Origin: Acestrorhynchus altus
Taxonomy: Eukaryota > Chordata > Actinopteri > Characiformes > Acestrorhynchidae
Reading direction: 5' to 3'
Assembly: GCA_034509495.1 (NCBI GenBank)
Contig: CM067522.1
Location: 12,414,528-12,478,527 of the forward strand
Length of the DNA: 64,000 nucleotides
Position 1 is the stretch's first letter, and every line of letters begins with the position of its first letter. The notes beneath the pieces were generated by a model. The model worked only from the letters and a program-made list of their open reading frames with translations, was not told the DNA's origin and did no database searches. Position numbers and translations under genes: made by a program. This document shows, in pieces, positions 1 to 14,600 of this stretch.

Positions 1-544
1 TTTTAAAGTGTGATCTTAATCTTAAAATGTAATGAAATATTTTAAAATGAATGTGCTACAAAGGGTTATTGATTTCGTAGTGTTTTCTGTAAAAGATATG
101 TGTGATATCAGTTTAGAGGAAGTAGAAATGGTTCTTCTATAGCAGGCTTGGGGAACTCTAGTGCTGGAGGGCTGGATTCCAGCACAATTTTGTGCTCTTG
201 CCACCCAATCACACCTGATTCAACTGACCTGTCAATTAGCAGGTGCACTTGGTGTGCTTGAGCAGGAAAACCAGCTGTGCTGTGCTTGTGCAGTTTACTT
301 ATCTATATGATTGGAAATTCATTTTAATTTTAAAACCATTGTTCATTGTAAAGATGAGCTGTAGGCCAAACTGTTTTTGATTGAGTCAAAGGTTCATTTC
401 ATAACTTATTTTGCTAAGTAAAGCTCTACAAATGTGATAAAGACCTAAAATAAAGAAAACAATAGAAATGTTAGGTTTAATCAAGTGCCTCCAAAGGTTT
501 TCTGGTACTATTCTTTAACCCTCGTTCTGTGATCTTCATCTCAG
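1..544 (+). other. notch1 intron, 3' part
   Basis: No exon is visible; the intron ends at the acceptor AG 543-544. About 125-275 looks like a repeat fragment of the type with a 'ctggagggctggattccagc' core and 'cacctgattcaact', which is common in fish and similar to 60670-60980. Confidence 0.5.
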
Positions 545-3500
545 ACCCTTGCAGTAATGGAGGATTCTGTAAAGACAGTGTGGATGGTTTCACCTGCACA
601 TGTCTCCCTGGATTCCGTGGCCTCAGATGTGAGGAGGACATCAACGAGTGCGACAGTAACCCATGCAAAAATGGTGCAAACTGCACTGACTGCGTTAACA
701 GCTACACTTGTACTTGTCCGCCAGGCTTCAGCGGCATCCACTGCGAGAACAACACACCCGACTGCACAGAGAGGTAAAGCGTGCTCTCCAGTTGCCGTTT
801 CCTTTATTCTGCTGACTCAGGATCTACAGAGTCAGGTTCTCATGTGTATATCGTAACCTTTCCAGACACAGAGGTCTTCACTGTTTTACCTACAACAGCC
901 AATTGTCTCTGACATTTGCAACTGATCTAAGATCAGGTTTTCTTACACTCACCTTCAGCACAAAAAAAGGCAAATCTGATTTGGGATCAGCTGATCAGCT
1001 TTTCTTGGCCTGTTTTTAAGCCCCTCATTATCAAACTCACGGAAGAGCTGGCAGCAGATCAGATGAGGCGTACTGTCACACTGTGACTGAAGTTGTTGCT
1101 GTGCCCTTGCTTTTGTCCCATGGCACCCCCCTGGTGGACAATTGAGTGTGCAAAGGATAAAAAAAAAGATCCAGTTCTGTTTGATACCATGTGCTTAAAT
1201 GTATTTTCTAATTTGCATTGATCTATTTGGACAGCTCGTGTTTTAATGGCGGAACCTGTGTGGACGGCATCAACACGTTCAGCTGCCTGTGTCTGGCTGG
1301 CTTCACTGGTAGCTACTGCCAGCATGACATCAACGAGTGCGACTCCAAGCCCTGCATGAATGGCGGCACATGCCAAGACAGCTATGGCACATACAAGTGC
1401 ACTTGCCCTCATGGCTACCGTGGCTTCAACTGCCAGGTATCACACACCACTCCTCCTGTTCAGAGCTGAACTGCAAATGTTACACTGCCATTGAGAAGTA
1501 ATGCATTGTCACATCATTTGAATATGTAGCATTAATAATAATAATGAAATGAATGTTATTAACCTCATTAATCTGAGATTCTCACTGGGGACACATTCAG
1601 AGATTGTAGCAACTTCTCATAAACAAAGAGAGTAAACACAAAACTACTTTCTGTCAACAAACATTGTCACATAGTCATGCATTTTACATTTATATATATG
1701 CCATACTTATGTATACATATTTATATCCATGCACTTTATGTAAATAACACTGCATATTGCACTTCTGGTTGGATGCTAACTGCATTTCATTGGCTCTCTA
1801 CTGGTACTTTTGCACAATGACCAAGTTGAATCTAATCCTAATTTTGTTGATGATTTATAAAACAAAACTTGTTTTATCCTTATAAACCAGTTTTTACTGT
1901 ATTTTTGGAGCATTTCTATTGATCCATGAATCACAAAAAAAAACGAGAAGACACAAATCAAATTTGATTCAGTTCTGTACTGTCTGCCTCAGTTGATGCT
2001 GAAATGGAAAATATTTTAACCACTGCTATGTACTGTGTGCTGCGATCTTTCAAATGCAAAAACCTTGTATCTCCATTTTTTGTTTCAATTTTTCACTGTT
2101 CGTGATGAACGGACCAATTTCAACGATCTGAAATATACATTTTTACATTGACAATTATTGAAAGTTATTTTTTTCCTTCTGTGAGATGGAGTTTCAAGGT
2201 TTTTGTGTGACAGGGACAATATACAGTTCTCTGCAGAGGTTTTAGGCCCCTGAGCCCTTTATTTGAAACCACTTATCTCGGCAATAATACAGATAAAAAC
2301 ACATTTACAAGAGAGGCAAGTACACTTTTTAAATATTAATTAATATTAAATAAATATTTATTGCCAATGTAAGGATCTTTTATTTGTAGTTTCATCAGAA
2401 CCTTTGCATTGTTCTGTATTTAATAGCTGTTTTGCTTGGATCTTCATAATAGGCATTTTTCTGCAGTTATAGACTCTACTGTTTTGGAAATCATTGCGTT
2501 TCAGGACTGCATTCAGTGATTAAAGCATTAGTAAGGCCAGGTACTGGTGTAATTATTTCTGGGTCAAACCTGGCATGTTTATATAACCTTATAAGTAAAT
2601 GTGGCTTTATATTATTGACAGGGTTTTGAAACAGGGATTTGGAATATTTAAACAGCAGTGTATGTCAGCTTTATCAAATGAACAGACAACAACGCACATG
2701 ACTGATTACTAATTGAAACAAAAGTGAAGAATGTATTTCCTGAACATGTATTTCCTGTTCACAGGAGCTGGTGAACTGGTGTAAGCCCTCTCCCTGTAAG
2801 AACGGGGGTACATGCAGACAGAGTGGAACCACCTACACCTGCCAGTGCCAGACGGGCTGGACAGGCCTTTACTGTGACGTTCCCAGTGTCTCCTGTGAGG
2901 TGGCTGCTAAACAGCAAGGTAGGAATGTACACGAGGGCATAGAGCATGTTTATCTGCTCAACATCACACAGGCTCATTTACATCATACCCTCATTCATTT
3001 CTTCTTTATTTTCATCTCTGTAGGTGTTGAGGTTGCCAGATTGTGCCGTAACTCTGGCCTGTGTTTGGATGCTGGGAACACGCACTACTGTCAGTGCCAG
3101 GCAGGATACACTGGCAGCTACTGTGAGGAGCAGGTGGATGAGTGTATCCCCAACCCATGCCAGAATGGAGCTACTTGCACAGATTACTTAGGAGGATATT
3201 CTTGTGAGGTGAGCTGGTGCACAAAGAAACCTAAACAGTTACTAACTCGGAGTGAAATGGCTGATCTAGGAATGGTTTTGTTGTGTTTGGTTAGGTTTGT
3301 GTTGCTTTTGTCACTCATTATAAAACTTTTAGCATCAGCATGTTAACAGATGGTTTGCATTTGTGGACAGTATTGTCTTTTATGTTTGATTAGCTTGTTT
3401 AATAAGATTAGCAATGTCTGTGTTTACTTCCTTTTAGTTCAAAAAGAAAAATGGAAAATGTGTCATTTGTAGCTCTGTTTAATTCATAGATTTATATAAT

Positions 3501-6500
3501 AGAAATAATCACCGGCAATAATTACAACTTTTATGGGAAAGTCCTGTTTCAGGATTGTTAACACCCAGTCTTCCTTAAAGCCTAGATCCTGCTGTTGCTG
3601 ATGCAACATTTTCTCAGTCCATCCTCTGGACAGCTTTCTTTGTGGATGTGTTTAACTTGCTGCATTCTGAATAGTGGATGAACAGACAAGGTCACTGTAG
3701 ACTTGACTGAGGCAGCATATTAACAATGAGCTCCACTTCACTGTAACGTAACTGCTTGTATGGCAAGAAGAACAAAGTCAGGTAAACAGTAATGGCATTC
3801 TTTCATGGTTGGCATTGATTGAACCTTTTTCTGTCTCTCTCTTAGTGTTTGCCAGGTTATCATGGAGTAAACTGCTCCAGTGAGATCAATGAGTGCCTCT
3901 CTCAGCCCTGCCAGAACGGGGGCACCTGCATCGACCTCGTCAATACCTACAAATGCTCCTGTCCCCGGGGGACGCAAGGTCAGCTTTCCCTCTTCTTCTC
4001 CCTGCCCCTGTCTACCCGCCCATCCCACGCTTCATTAATTAGGACTTTGGCGGTAGCTGGCTTACTTAGACTTTTCCTCTTTGATTGATTTTTTTTCTGG
4101 ACATGTAAATAGATGTGTTTAATTACATCCTATAGGTCTATAAATAGAGTCAAATAAATCATATAAAGGCCTGGTTTTATATAATGGTAGCGTTCAAAAT
4201 CACATCATGCTTATTTTATTTAATTATAGCTTACAGCAATGCAGATTTATGTGTTTTTAATTTTAATTTTGAAATATTAGGTGTTTTTTCATTCTTTTTA
4301 AGGTTACATATCCTCTGTTATTTTAGCATTATCTACAGTTCTGTTTACCTTGACATAGAAAAGTACACATTTCTACAAATTTCAGATTCATTTTTTACAC
4401 TTAAAGGCAACACAATTGGCTTTATATGATTGAAAGTGGTAGTATAAGTGCCTTAGATGTCAAATGGATAGTGATAGTCCTGTATCATTAAACTACCTTA
4501 GATTAAAGCCCAATAATTAGTTTACATATCAATATTAGAACTCGGTGGGAGTTCTTAGCCTTTACAGTCTCTCCTCCTTTCCCATTTCAGGAGTTCACTG
4601 TGAGATCAACCTTGACGACTGCACGCCTTTCACTGACCCTGTGACCAACGAGCCCAAGTGCTTCAACCAGGGCCGCTGTGTGGACCGTGTTGGAGGGTAC
4701 CACTGCGTGTGTCTACCTGGCTACGTGGGTGAGCGCTGCGAGGGCGATGTCAACGAGTGCCTCTCCAACCCCTGCGACCCACGGGGCACTCACAGCTGCA
4801 TCCAGCTCACCAATAATTACCGCTGCGAGTGCCGCACTGGATACACTGGTGAGCAATGCCGATTGCATTAGCATGTCTTACCCACAATTCAGTTAATCTA
4901 CAGATACTACTGCTCCCATTCTTGATCTGTGGGGTTTTATTGGTAGTTTCTAGAGTCATTGGGCAAGACTCCTAACACTATTCTGGCCCATCTCTGTAAT
5001 ATGATCTGTAATCTGTGATAAAACCTCGTAAGTGGCTCTGGATAAGCGCGTCAGCTAAATGCCAAAGTCTAAATGTAGCTAGTCTGTAGTGCTGACTTTT
5101 TTCTGTGGTACTTTTGTGTGTTGTGGTTCAGACCATAATCAATCTAGACAATGCTATGGGAGGTTTGTGGGTAATATGATCACCTGTTCTATGTGTTTGT
5201 GCTGGCAGGTCAGCGTTGTGACACTGTGTTTGACGGCTGTAAGGGGAAGCCATGCCGGAATGGAGGAACCTGCGCTGTAGCCAGCAACACTCCTCATGGA
5301 TTCATTTGTAAATGTCCTGCTGTAAGTGCTCTGTTAACTGTTAACTCTACATGTAATAATTTTGGATTTGATTTAATTGTTTATATAGAATTCTGTCGTA
5401 TTAGTGTTGTGCGACTTCTATGAAAACATTTTACAATTTTTTATTTTTGTTTTGGAAATAAATTAAATGCACAGTTTATATGTGTCATAAAAAAACAGAC
5501 CTGCCCAAATGTTTGACTGGTACTGTAAATGTAAATTGAGTTTAAAGCTAAATAGAAAAAAAACAAGCTTTTTAATTTGTTTTTTCCTTTACGTTTACGT
5601 AAAGAGGTCATATAAACCCTCATCCTCTCCTCCTCTCCTTCAGGGCTTTACTGGCTCCACCTGTGAGTATGATGCACAGGCCTGTGGAAGTCTCCACTGC
5701 AAAAATGGTGGCACATGCATCTCCGGCCATAAGACCCCACGGTGCCTGTGTTCTCCAGGCTTCACCGGCCCCGAGTGCCAGTATCCAAGTGATGGCCCTT
5801 GCCTCTCTAACCCCTGCTACAATGGGGGTACATGTGAGCCCAGCACAGAGTCACCATACTTTCATTGTGTGTGTCCAGCTGACTTCAACGGCCTGCTCTG
5901 TCACATCCTTGACTATGGTTTCACCGGCGGCTTTGGTCGAGACATCACGCCACCACCAGAGGTGGAGGCCAGCTGCGAGGTGGCCGAATGTGAGGCTAAG
6001 AAGGGCAACAAAGAGTGTGACTCTGCCTGCAACAGTTATGCATGTGACTGGGACGGAGGCGACTGCTCGCTGAATTTCCGCGACCCCTGGCAGAACTGCT
6101 CGGCTGCCCTGCAGTGTTGGCGCTACTTCAACAACGGAAAGTGCGATGAGCAGTGCCACAGTGCCGGCTGCCTTTATGACGGATTCGACTGCCAGCGGAC
6201 CGGTGGCGAGTGCAAGTGAGTGGAGGAACCTTGTTTAATCGGGGTGGTTTTTAAAATACCAGAACTCAACCATTTTATCAGATTAATTTATTTGTTTATG
6301 AACTCAGGCCATCTAACCTTATTCTGTTTCTTCTTACAGCCCACTGTATGACCAGTACTGCAAGGACCACTATGCCGATGGCCACTGTGACCAGGGCTGC
6401 AACAATGCAGAGTGCGAGTGGGATGGCCTGGACTGCGCCGAGGATATGCCAAAGAAGCGGGCAGCAGGTCACCTGGTGCTGGTGGTGCACCTGCCTCCTG

Positions 6501-8594
6501 AGCAGCTGCGCAACAACTCATCAGGGTTTCTGCGTGAGCTCAGCCATGTGCTACACACCAATGTTATATTCCGGCTAGATGTCCATGGAGAACTGATGAT
6601 CTACCCATACTATGGCAGTCCACATGAGCTCCGCAAGCACAAGACAAGACGTTCACTGGACAGCTGGCCCGATATCTTCGGTTCGGGACGCCATGACCAG
6701 GAACAGATGCAAGTTGTAGGGTGAGTAAGCAGGTGGAGTGGGTCAATCAGATTACACTGACGCAAAAAGTAGTTGGTCAGCCAAGAAGGGTTGCGTAAGG
6801 TGGCTTTGTTAGTTTTGCACTGGAACTACTAATGTGGCTAACCAGTAATGGAAGCTTATACACCACTATACAGTAATGTGTATGAAACATTTAACTGATG
6901 CTCGTATCCAGAGCAAATGACAGAAGTCTTAGACACTACCAATACATAAGTCAGTATGGATGCCTAGAAGAGACAGAAGATACATATTATAATCCACTTT
7001 GCCTGAATGCCAAAAAAACCATGTCAGGTAAGACATGAGTGCAATCACACGTCTTTAATAAGTGCAAGATTAGAGCTGATTTAAAGATTAGTGCCTGAAC
7101 GAGATGGTAAATGGACTACCCAGATACATTTCTATCACTTTTGCACCAGGATGTGTAGGATGGTGGGCCAAGCTGAGCTGAACTTAATGTTTGAAGGGCT
7201 CTTGGTACAAATGGAGGAACTGTCCCATTCTTGGTTTTGTAGGCCAGTGTCAGGGTTTTGAATATGATGCAGGCAGCTACAGGAAAGCAGTGAACACAGT
7301 AGAGGAAGAGCAGGTATTTAGAATGGAATCAAGTCAAATCAAAATGTATTTGTATAGCGCTGATGTTGTCACAGAGCAGCTTTACAGAAATCAAAAAATA
7401 AAAAGTTTAACAACACATGAACAAAGGATAAGAAATAGACCCCCTAGTGAGCAAGCCAAAGGACGACAGTGGCAAGGAAGAAGTCCCTCAGAGCTGGAGT
7501 AAGAAACCTTGGGAGGAACCAGGCTCACGCTGGTCAAACTACCCCTGCATGTCTGTTCTAATACTCGGGTATACTGATGTAATGCTAGTTCGGTGGTGGA
7601 CATAATTTTACAGGAGCAACTAATTAAAGTCTGTAAATTTCTACATAGTTGCTGATGGTAGGTGGGCAACTAGTCCAGGGCAGGGTGGGAAACTAGTCCA
7701 GGTCCAGTAGCTGGAAAGTGGGAAGCAAATGTGAAGTTGTGATAGGGGAGCTCGGGGTCCTTCTCAGAGGGAGCAGAGGACCTCAAGAGGAGCTCAGATG
7801 GGGCAGAGGAGTGTGGCGAGTGACTCTGGCAGATCTGACTATGACAGCCTAACAAAGAGGACCAAAGCACGGTTGGTGTGTAAGCTGCCATTACTTGTTA
7901 GCTACAACAGCATTGTAGCTCTACTGTAAAACTGCAAAACCAAACACTGAAATCATCCTTTCAAAAACTGTATCATAACATATTGTGTCCTCTATCCAGC
8001 TCTGTGGTGTATCTGGAGATAGACAACCGCCAGTGTTACCAGCAGTCAGCAGAATGCTTCCAGAGTGCAACTGATGTAGCTGCCTTCCTTGGAGCTCTTG
8101 CTTCCAGTGGCAATCTTAACCTGCCCTACGTTAAGGCTGTGACAAGTACGTATTAAACACACACACACACACACACACACTTACCACCTGGAAATACTGG
8201 AAAGCTGGCATGAGACCTGTCGTGTGCCTGGCATTCCTATATAATGCCCCGTTAATCAAGACTTAAGACCCCCTACTCCATTCACAGTGTATTCCCACTG
8301 CTTTCACCCCTCCCCACCTCGACCTTTAAACCACACAATACACACGTACACATACACACACCACGTGCAGCTTCCTTGCAGGGATTATATGGATGACTTT
8401 GAAGTTTCTTTGTGCTCAAACAACAGTAGAGCAAGTGCATTTGTGCATCAGATGAACTAAACAATCAATGGCCCTGTTCATAAGCAAACTACTGGCTTCA
8501 CGCACCAAAATGGTTTATTGCTGTACATCAACTCCTGCCACCTCCAGACCATCAAACCCACCCACCCCCCCTCCCAAATCACCCCCCAGTATCA

Positions 8595-8663
<69 letters not shown>

Positions 8664-11600
8664 GAACATGGCCTTAGTGTGCAATGAAGGGAGCTGCTGC
8701 AACCTTCACCTCTCTGAATGTAACACCAGGACTTAGCGCATCTCCAAGGGTTTAGGTGAGAAGAGTTTATCATTTCAAAATCGTTAGCAGAGAGAAAGAG
8801 TGGGGGGAGTGGGTCTGAAAAAAAGGGGAGCGGAGGAAAATTGATCGGGAGTGTGCTAGAAGTTGGGAGTCTTTGTTATCTTGAAAATCCTAATAAATCC
8901 TTCGTCTTTACAGCTTAAAGCGTGCGCAGTAATTTGAAGTTCATTAATCCCTCCCTTTTTTTTTCCTCCCTTAAAGAAGAAGTGGTAAAGTTGTCTCCTG
9001 GTACCCTAGGCTGAGAAGACGTGAGAGGAGGTGTTCTTTCTCTTTTCTTTTTCCCTTCCTCGTCTTCCTATTTGCTAGGACCTCTTCTTCTTTTTTTTTT
9101 TTGTTTTTTTTTTTTTTTTTAGATGAAGAAGTGGTTAGCAATTCTGATTGTTGCTAAATGGGACGCGTGCGATTTTCAGAGCATTCGGAACGTCGTCCTT
9201 CTGGCCAAGCGTTTTGTTTCAGAGCGTTCCTCGCACGAGGATTGTTTTTGTATGTCGGATTGGATGTATTTTGTACCCGGGACCTCTTTGCACCCTGTCC
9301 CACGTTCAACCTCTGCTGACATGTCAGTTGTTCTTCTTGCAGGTGAGAGCGAGGAGCCACCATCGGCTGAGCCCTACTTGCTTTACGTGGTACTGGCCAG
9401 CGTGGCCCTGCTGGCCTTCGTGGCCGTGGGGATGGTGGCCTCAAGAAAGCGTCGCCGTGAGCATGGCCAGCTGTGGTTCCCTGAAGGCTTCAAGACCAGT
9501 GAGCCCAGCAAGAAGAAGAGGAGAGAGCCAGTTGGAGAGGATTCAGTCGGCTTAAAGTGAGTACAGCTTTTTCTCCACATGGACACACCCTGCCCGTCAA
9601 AAGTTTGGGGAGATCTTGCGTTCTTGGGTAATTTTATGGTTATATAGGAGAGTCATTGCATAATATCTAAGGACACATTAGCAGGTTGCAGGCTTTCATT
9701 CCTCCTTTATGTCACTACATTTGTAAGGTATTAGTTTCATGGATTGATTATTTGTACCAAATGATTTCTTTTGCCTCATAATTTTTTTAATTAAGCCCAG
9801 AGTTTAAAAGGTAAATATTGGGTTAAAGGTGTATTTGTAGAGGAAAGAGGCAGAATACGAATGCTTTGACCCCTCAGACGTAAAGAAAATGAGCTCCTAA
9901 CTAAGGGGGTCACATTGAAAGACTGACCTCATCCTACAAGAAACAAGCATCTCAGGAATGAAATGACTAACATAATTCTAATTTAAATCTTGTTAACTAT
10001 TACTAGTATTTACAGAATATAATTGGTCTGTACATAAAAATACTTGTTTATTAAAATGCATTCTGAGGATAGCTGTCCCCAAATTTTTGAGAGATGTTGT
10101 GGGTGTTGCAACACAACTGGAATGTGCAGCCTAAGGGTAACTTAAGAATGTGTTAGGGTGGAGAGTAAGAGGGGGGTTCTTTGATGATTCGTGGTAATGA
10201 ATTAATTGGCTTGATGGAAGGGTGGAGGGGGCTGTTTAATCAATAGCGGGGTTTTTTGTGGGAGCACAGACACTAGAGAAACTAGAGCTGCTTTGGGCTC
10301 TTGATGAGATGTTCCTATAATGACAGGCCATTGAAGAACTCAGATATTTCACTGATGGATGACAACCAAAATGAATGGGGAGAGGAGGAACCAGTGGATA
10401 CCAAGCGTTTCAGGGTGAGAAGAAGCAAGATTGTTATACTCTAATGAGAAATTAATATAAAACATTTATCTGACGTTTCTTCTTTTTTGTTGTTTTTTTG
10501 TTTAGAACAACCAGTTTTTATAATAACAAGAAATTGAGATTTTTCTGAATAATTAAATGTTTTTAATGTTTGTTTATATTTTTATTTGTATATTTGATTT
10601 ATTTTGATATTTGTTCTGCCTTAATTTAATTTAATTTAATTGTATAATAATTAAAAAAATAAATTATTGGGTATATTAAAAGTAAGCTTCATTAAACATT
10701 TCTGCTGGTTTGATTGTCAGTTTGAAGAACAAGCGATGTTAGATCTGGATGACCAGCAGGACCATCGGCAGTGGACTCAGCAGCATCTTGATGCGGCTGA
10801 CCTGCGAATCCCCTCTGTGGCTCCCACACCTCCTCAGGGTGAGATAGAGAATGACTGCATGGACGTCAACGTCCGAGGACCAGGTAAGGCACAGCTACAC
10901 GTTAGAATTTCAGAAGGACAAGAGCATGCAAATGGCCTAGAGAAGTGTCAATTTCTAGAATAATGTTTAGAATAATTTCTTTATTTAAAATTATTCATTT
11001 ATTTTTTCCTTTACCATTTTGTACTATTAAAATAATATGAAACTGAAATGAAAACCCTGTTTGTTTGTATTTATTATAATTAAAAAGACAATAGTTAAAG
11101 TTTGTTTTGCACTAAATGCTTTTTCTTTTCTAGTAAAATAAAAATGTATCTTATTAATATTGTTATTGCATTATAATCATGTATTATACATGTCTTCCAT
11201 TATTAACAAGCAAAAAAAATTGAAAAGTTTAATTATTTCTATTATAGTTAGTGTAATACCATGATGCCCTTTGTAATGAAATAATTCAGTAGTATTTCAG
11301 TAAAATAATTGGAGTTGCTTCTCTGATGCTGCAATCAGATGGATAATAAATCCCCACTAAGGCACTTACACTGCAGATCTCCTTGTATATCATATTAGCT
11401 AACAATCTAAACGCAAAGCAGTGAAACAGCAAAAGATGATATTTTTTTCCATGCTCATGCTTATCCCATCCCTGTAATCAGCTCTAATATTTTTACACTC
11501 ACAGTTCTACAGTACTTGTTCTGAGTGTGAGTGCTGAGGTGAGGGACTAAATTGAGCTCTGGTAGGGAGTTAATACATAGGGCCTAGTGGGAAAAGGGAT

Positions 11601-14600
11601 ACACTTCAAAGACTTTCACTGAAAGCTATGAACCCTGGGGAGTGTGCCCATTTTCTCCAAGCTTAACGATCAAGACCACGATATCTACATCCTATTTACA
11701 CGTGCTGATTAATAAAAACAATATCAAAGTGTGACTTTTCTCTCAATAACTGCTAAAGCCCCTGAAGAGCGTAAAAAAATTCAAAGGCAATATGCTTTAG
11801 CAAGCGCTTTTCTTTTCCTTACCCTTTTTTTCCTCCCGCACCTTGGATCAATGTGCTGGAATCGACCAAATCGGGCTAGATCTGGGAATAGCTGTTCTTT
11901 TGAAGAAGAGAAGCCCCTGTCGAAGACGCTGTGGCAAGCTGCTTCTCAGGGATGATAATGCTCACTTTTACCAGCCGTGGAGATTTCAAAAGACTGGAGC
12001 ACTTGCCTGAGTTCGGTAGGAAGAAAAAAAAAACAGTGCTTCATCAGAATCCGTTATTGAAGAGATCTAGGGTGATTCGTGGAGGCAAACGCAGAGGAGT
12101 GGAGCCAATCCTCTTTCGATTTGTTTGTTTCTTTGGTCTGATCTTTCCGTCACTTTGAAGAATAATGGGAGTGAGTTGTGCTGAGCTTGCCCTCAGGTTT
12201 TGCTCTTTGGTGAAAAATCTCACTCTGAACATGGCAGAGAACTTTTTCAGTGTTCCTCTTTTTGGAGGATAATCCTGTGGTGTGGATGCAGCAGCTTGGT
12301 TCTCATCCCTGACTTTTCACACTGGGTCCAGTCAGCTATGGTCTACATTCAGCAGACTTACCCAGATGGACATCCAAAACGTCCGAAATATTTGTTGAAC
12401 TTATTACCAGTATAAATATTTATGATTCAAATGTAGTTTCTCTGCCTACTTTAATTTTGTTCAGCCTCTCGTAGGTGCTAGTCATTCAAGTTTGGATTGT
12501 CATGGATTGTGATGAGGGTCAGAACTTGGCTACAGAACACTGAACATGAATTCAGACCGAACTAAAATTCTGCTGTTTTTCTGCTTCTCCTTTAAAGATG
12601 GTTTCACACCACTGATGATCGCGTCCTGTAGTGGTGGTGGTCTAGAGACTGGCAACAGTGAAGAAGAGGAGGATGCCTCTGCTAACGTCATTAATGACTT
12701 CATCTACCAGGGAGCCAACCTTCATAATCAGACTGACCGCACGGGTGAGACCGCCCTTCACCTAGCTGCCCGTTACGCTCGCTCTGATGCTGCCAAGCGG
12801 CTTCTTGAAGCCAGCGCAGATGCCAATATCCAGGACAACATGGGACGGACACCTTTACATGCTGCTGTGGCTGCAGACGCACAAGGAGTCTTCCAGGTTT
12901 GTTGTGGAAACAGGAAGCACCTTCACTGAAGACTGTAGTTCTTTGGTTATAGATTACAGTAGGACACACAGGGGTTGGACAATGAAACTGAAACACCTGT
13001 CATTTTAGTGTGGGAGGTTTCATGCCTAAATTGGAGCAGCCTGGTGACCAATCTTCATTAATTACACTTTGCACCAGTAAGAGGAGAGTGTGAAGGTTCA
13101 ACTAGCAGGTTGCTCAAAATGTTGCAATTACACAACATTATGGGTGACATACCAGAGTTCAAAAGAGGACAATCTTACTGGTGCATCTGTCACCAAGACA
13201 GCAAGTCTTTGTGATGTATCAAGAGCCACGGTATCCAGGGTAATGTCAGCAAACCACCAAGAAGGATGAATCACATCCAACAGGATTAACTGTGGACGCA
13301 AGAGCAAGCTGTCTGAAAGGGATTGTATCCAAAAAATGAATTGATGAATTGACACTGTATTGGCCGCAAAAGGAGGCCCTACTACACCATACTACTAAAT
13401 TATTGTGGTCTAAAACCAGGTGTTTCAGTTTCATTGTCCAACCCCTGTAGCTTAATAATACAGGCTATTCAATTATTGCAGGATTGTCTTAATCCCAACA
13501 AAAAACTAGAGAACGCAACAGGCTCAGTACATATTCAACCTCACAATCTTGACACTGTTATTACCTCTGATACATCCTTGTTTCAGATCTTGATAAGGAA
13601 CCGAGCCACAGACCTAGATGCACGGATGCATGATGGCACTACTCCTCTGATACTGGCAGCCAGGCTGGCCGTGGAAGGCATGGTGGAGGAGCTCATCAAC
13701 TGTCATGCTGACGTAAATGCCATTGATGATTTTGGTAAGACACAGTCGTCATGTCTCCAAATAAGAAAGCATTGAATAATTTTGATATAGTGGCGAGTAA
13801 TGGATGTGTTTGTCTTTTTGCATCAGGCAAGTCTGCTCTGCACTGGGCTGCAGCTGTAAACAATGTGGATGCAGCTGTGGTGCTGCTTAAGAACGGAGCC
13901 AATAAGGACATGCAGAACAACAAGGTAAGGCAGTGCTGTTCATCAGTGGATATCAATGTGCTTAACTTCACTTATCTAATGGAAATTACTTGCTGGCTGT
14001 AGCCATGTGATCCAACTGTATAGCATACAGGGTTCACTATGCCGTTCAGAAGTGTAGAAACAATCATTTCAAACAGAAAAGGTCACAATGGTTTAGTGGA
14101 AAGGACTCGCTTGGTTCAGTGGCAAAGTGAACTTTACTCACAGTGAGTTTCTTTTGTACTTTAGGAAGAGACACCTCTGTTTTTGGCTGCAAGGGAAGGC
14201 AGCTATGAGACAGCCAAAGTCCTGCTGGAGCACTTTGCCAACCGTGAGATCACTGACCACATGGACCGCCTCCCACGGGATATTGCCCAGGAGCGCATGC
14301 ACCACGACATCGTGCGCCTCATGGACGAGTACAACCTGGTGCGCAGCCCACCCATGCATGGTGCCCCCCTCAGCACCAACCTCTCACCCCCTCTCTGCTC
14401 CCCGAATGCCTATCTGGGCAGTCTGAAGCCCTCCGTTCCAAGCAAGAAGCCCCGGAAGCCTGGTGTTAAAAGCATGGCCTGCAAGGACGGCAACAAGGAC
14501 CCGAAGGCCAAGAAGAAGACAAAGTCCCAGGATGGTAAAAATGGTCTGCTGGACAGCTCAGCTGCGCTCTCACCAGTGGACTCACTCGAGTCACCGCATG

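Noticed and set aside
8468..8773. Open frames of Thr-His or Cys-Val repeats
   Set aside because: Produced by the (AC)n microsatellite in a notch1 intron.
9123..9342. Upstream extension of the frame containing the Notch transmembrane exon
   Set aside because: The acceptor at 9341-9342 restores the correct Ser codon with the preceding exon; the extension is intron sequence after a long pyrimidine run.
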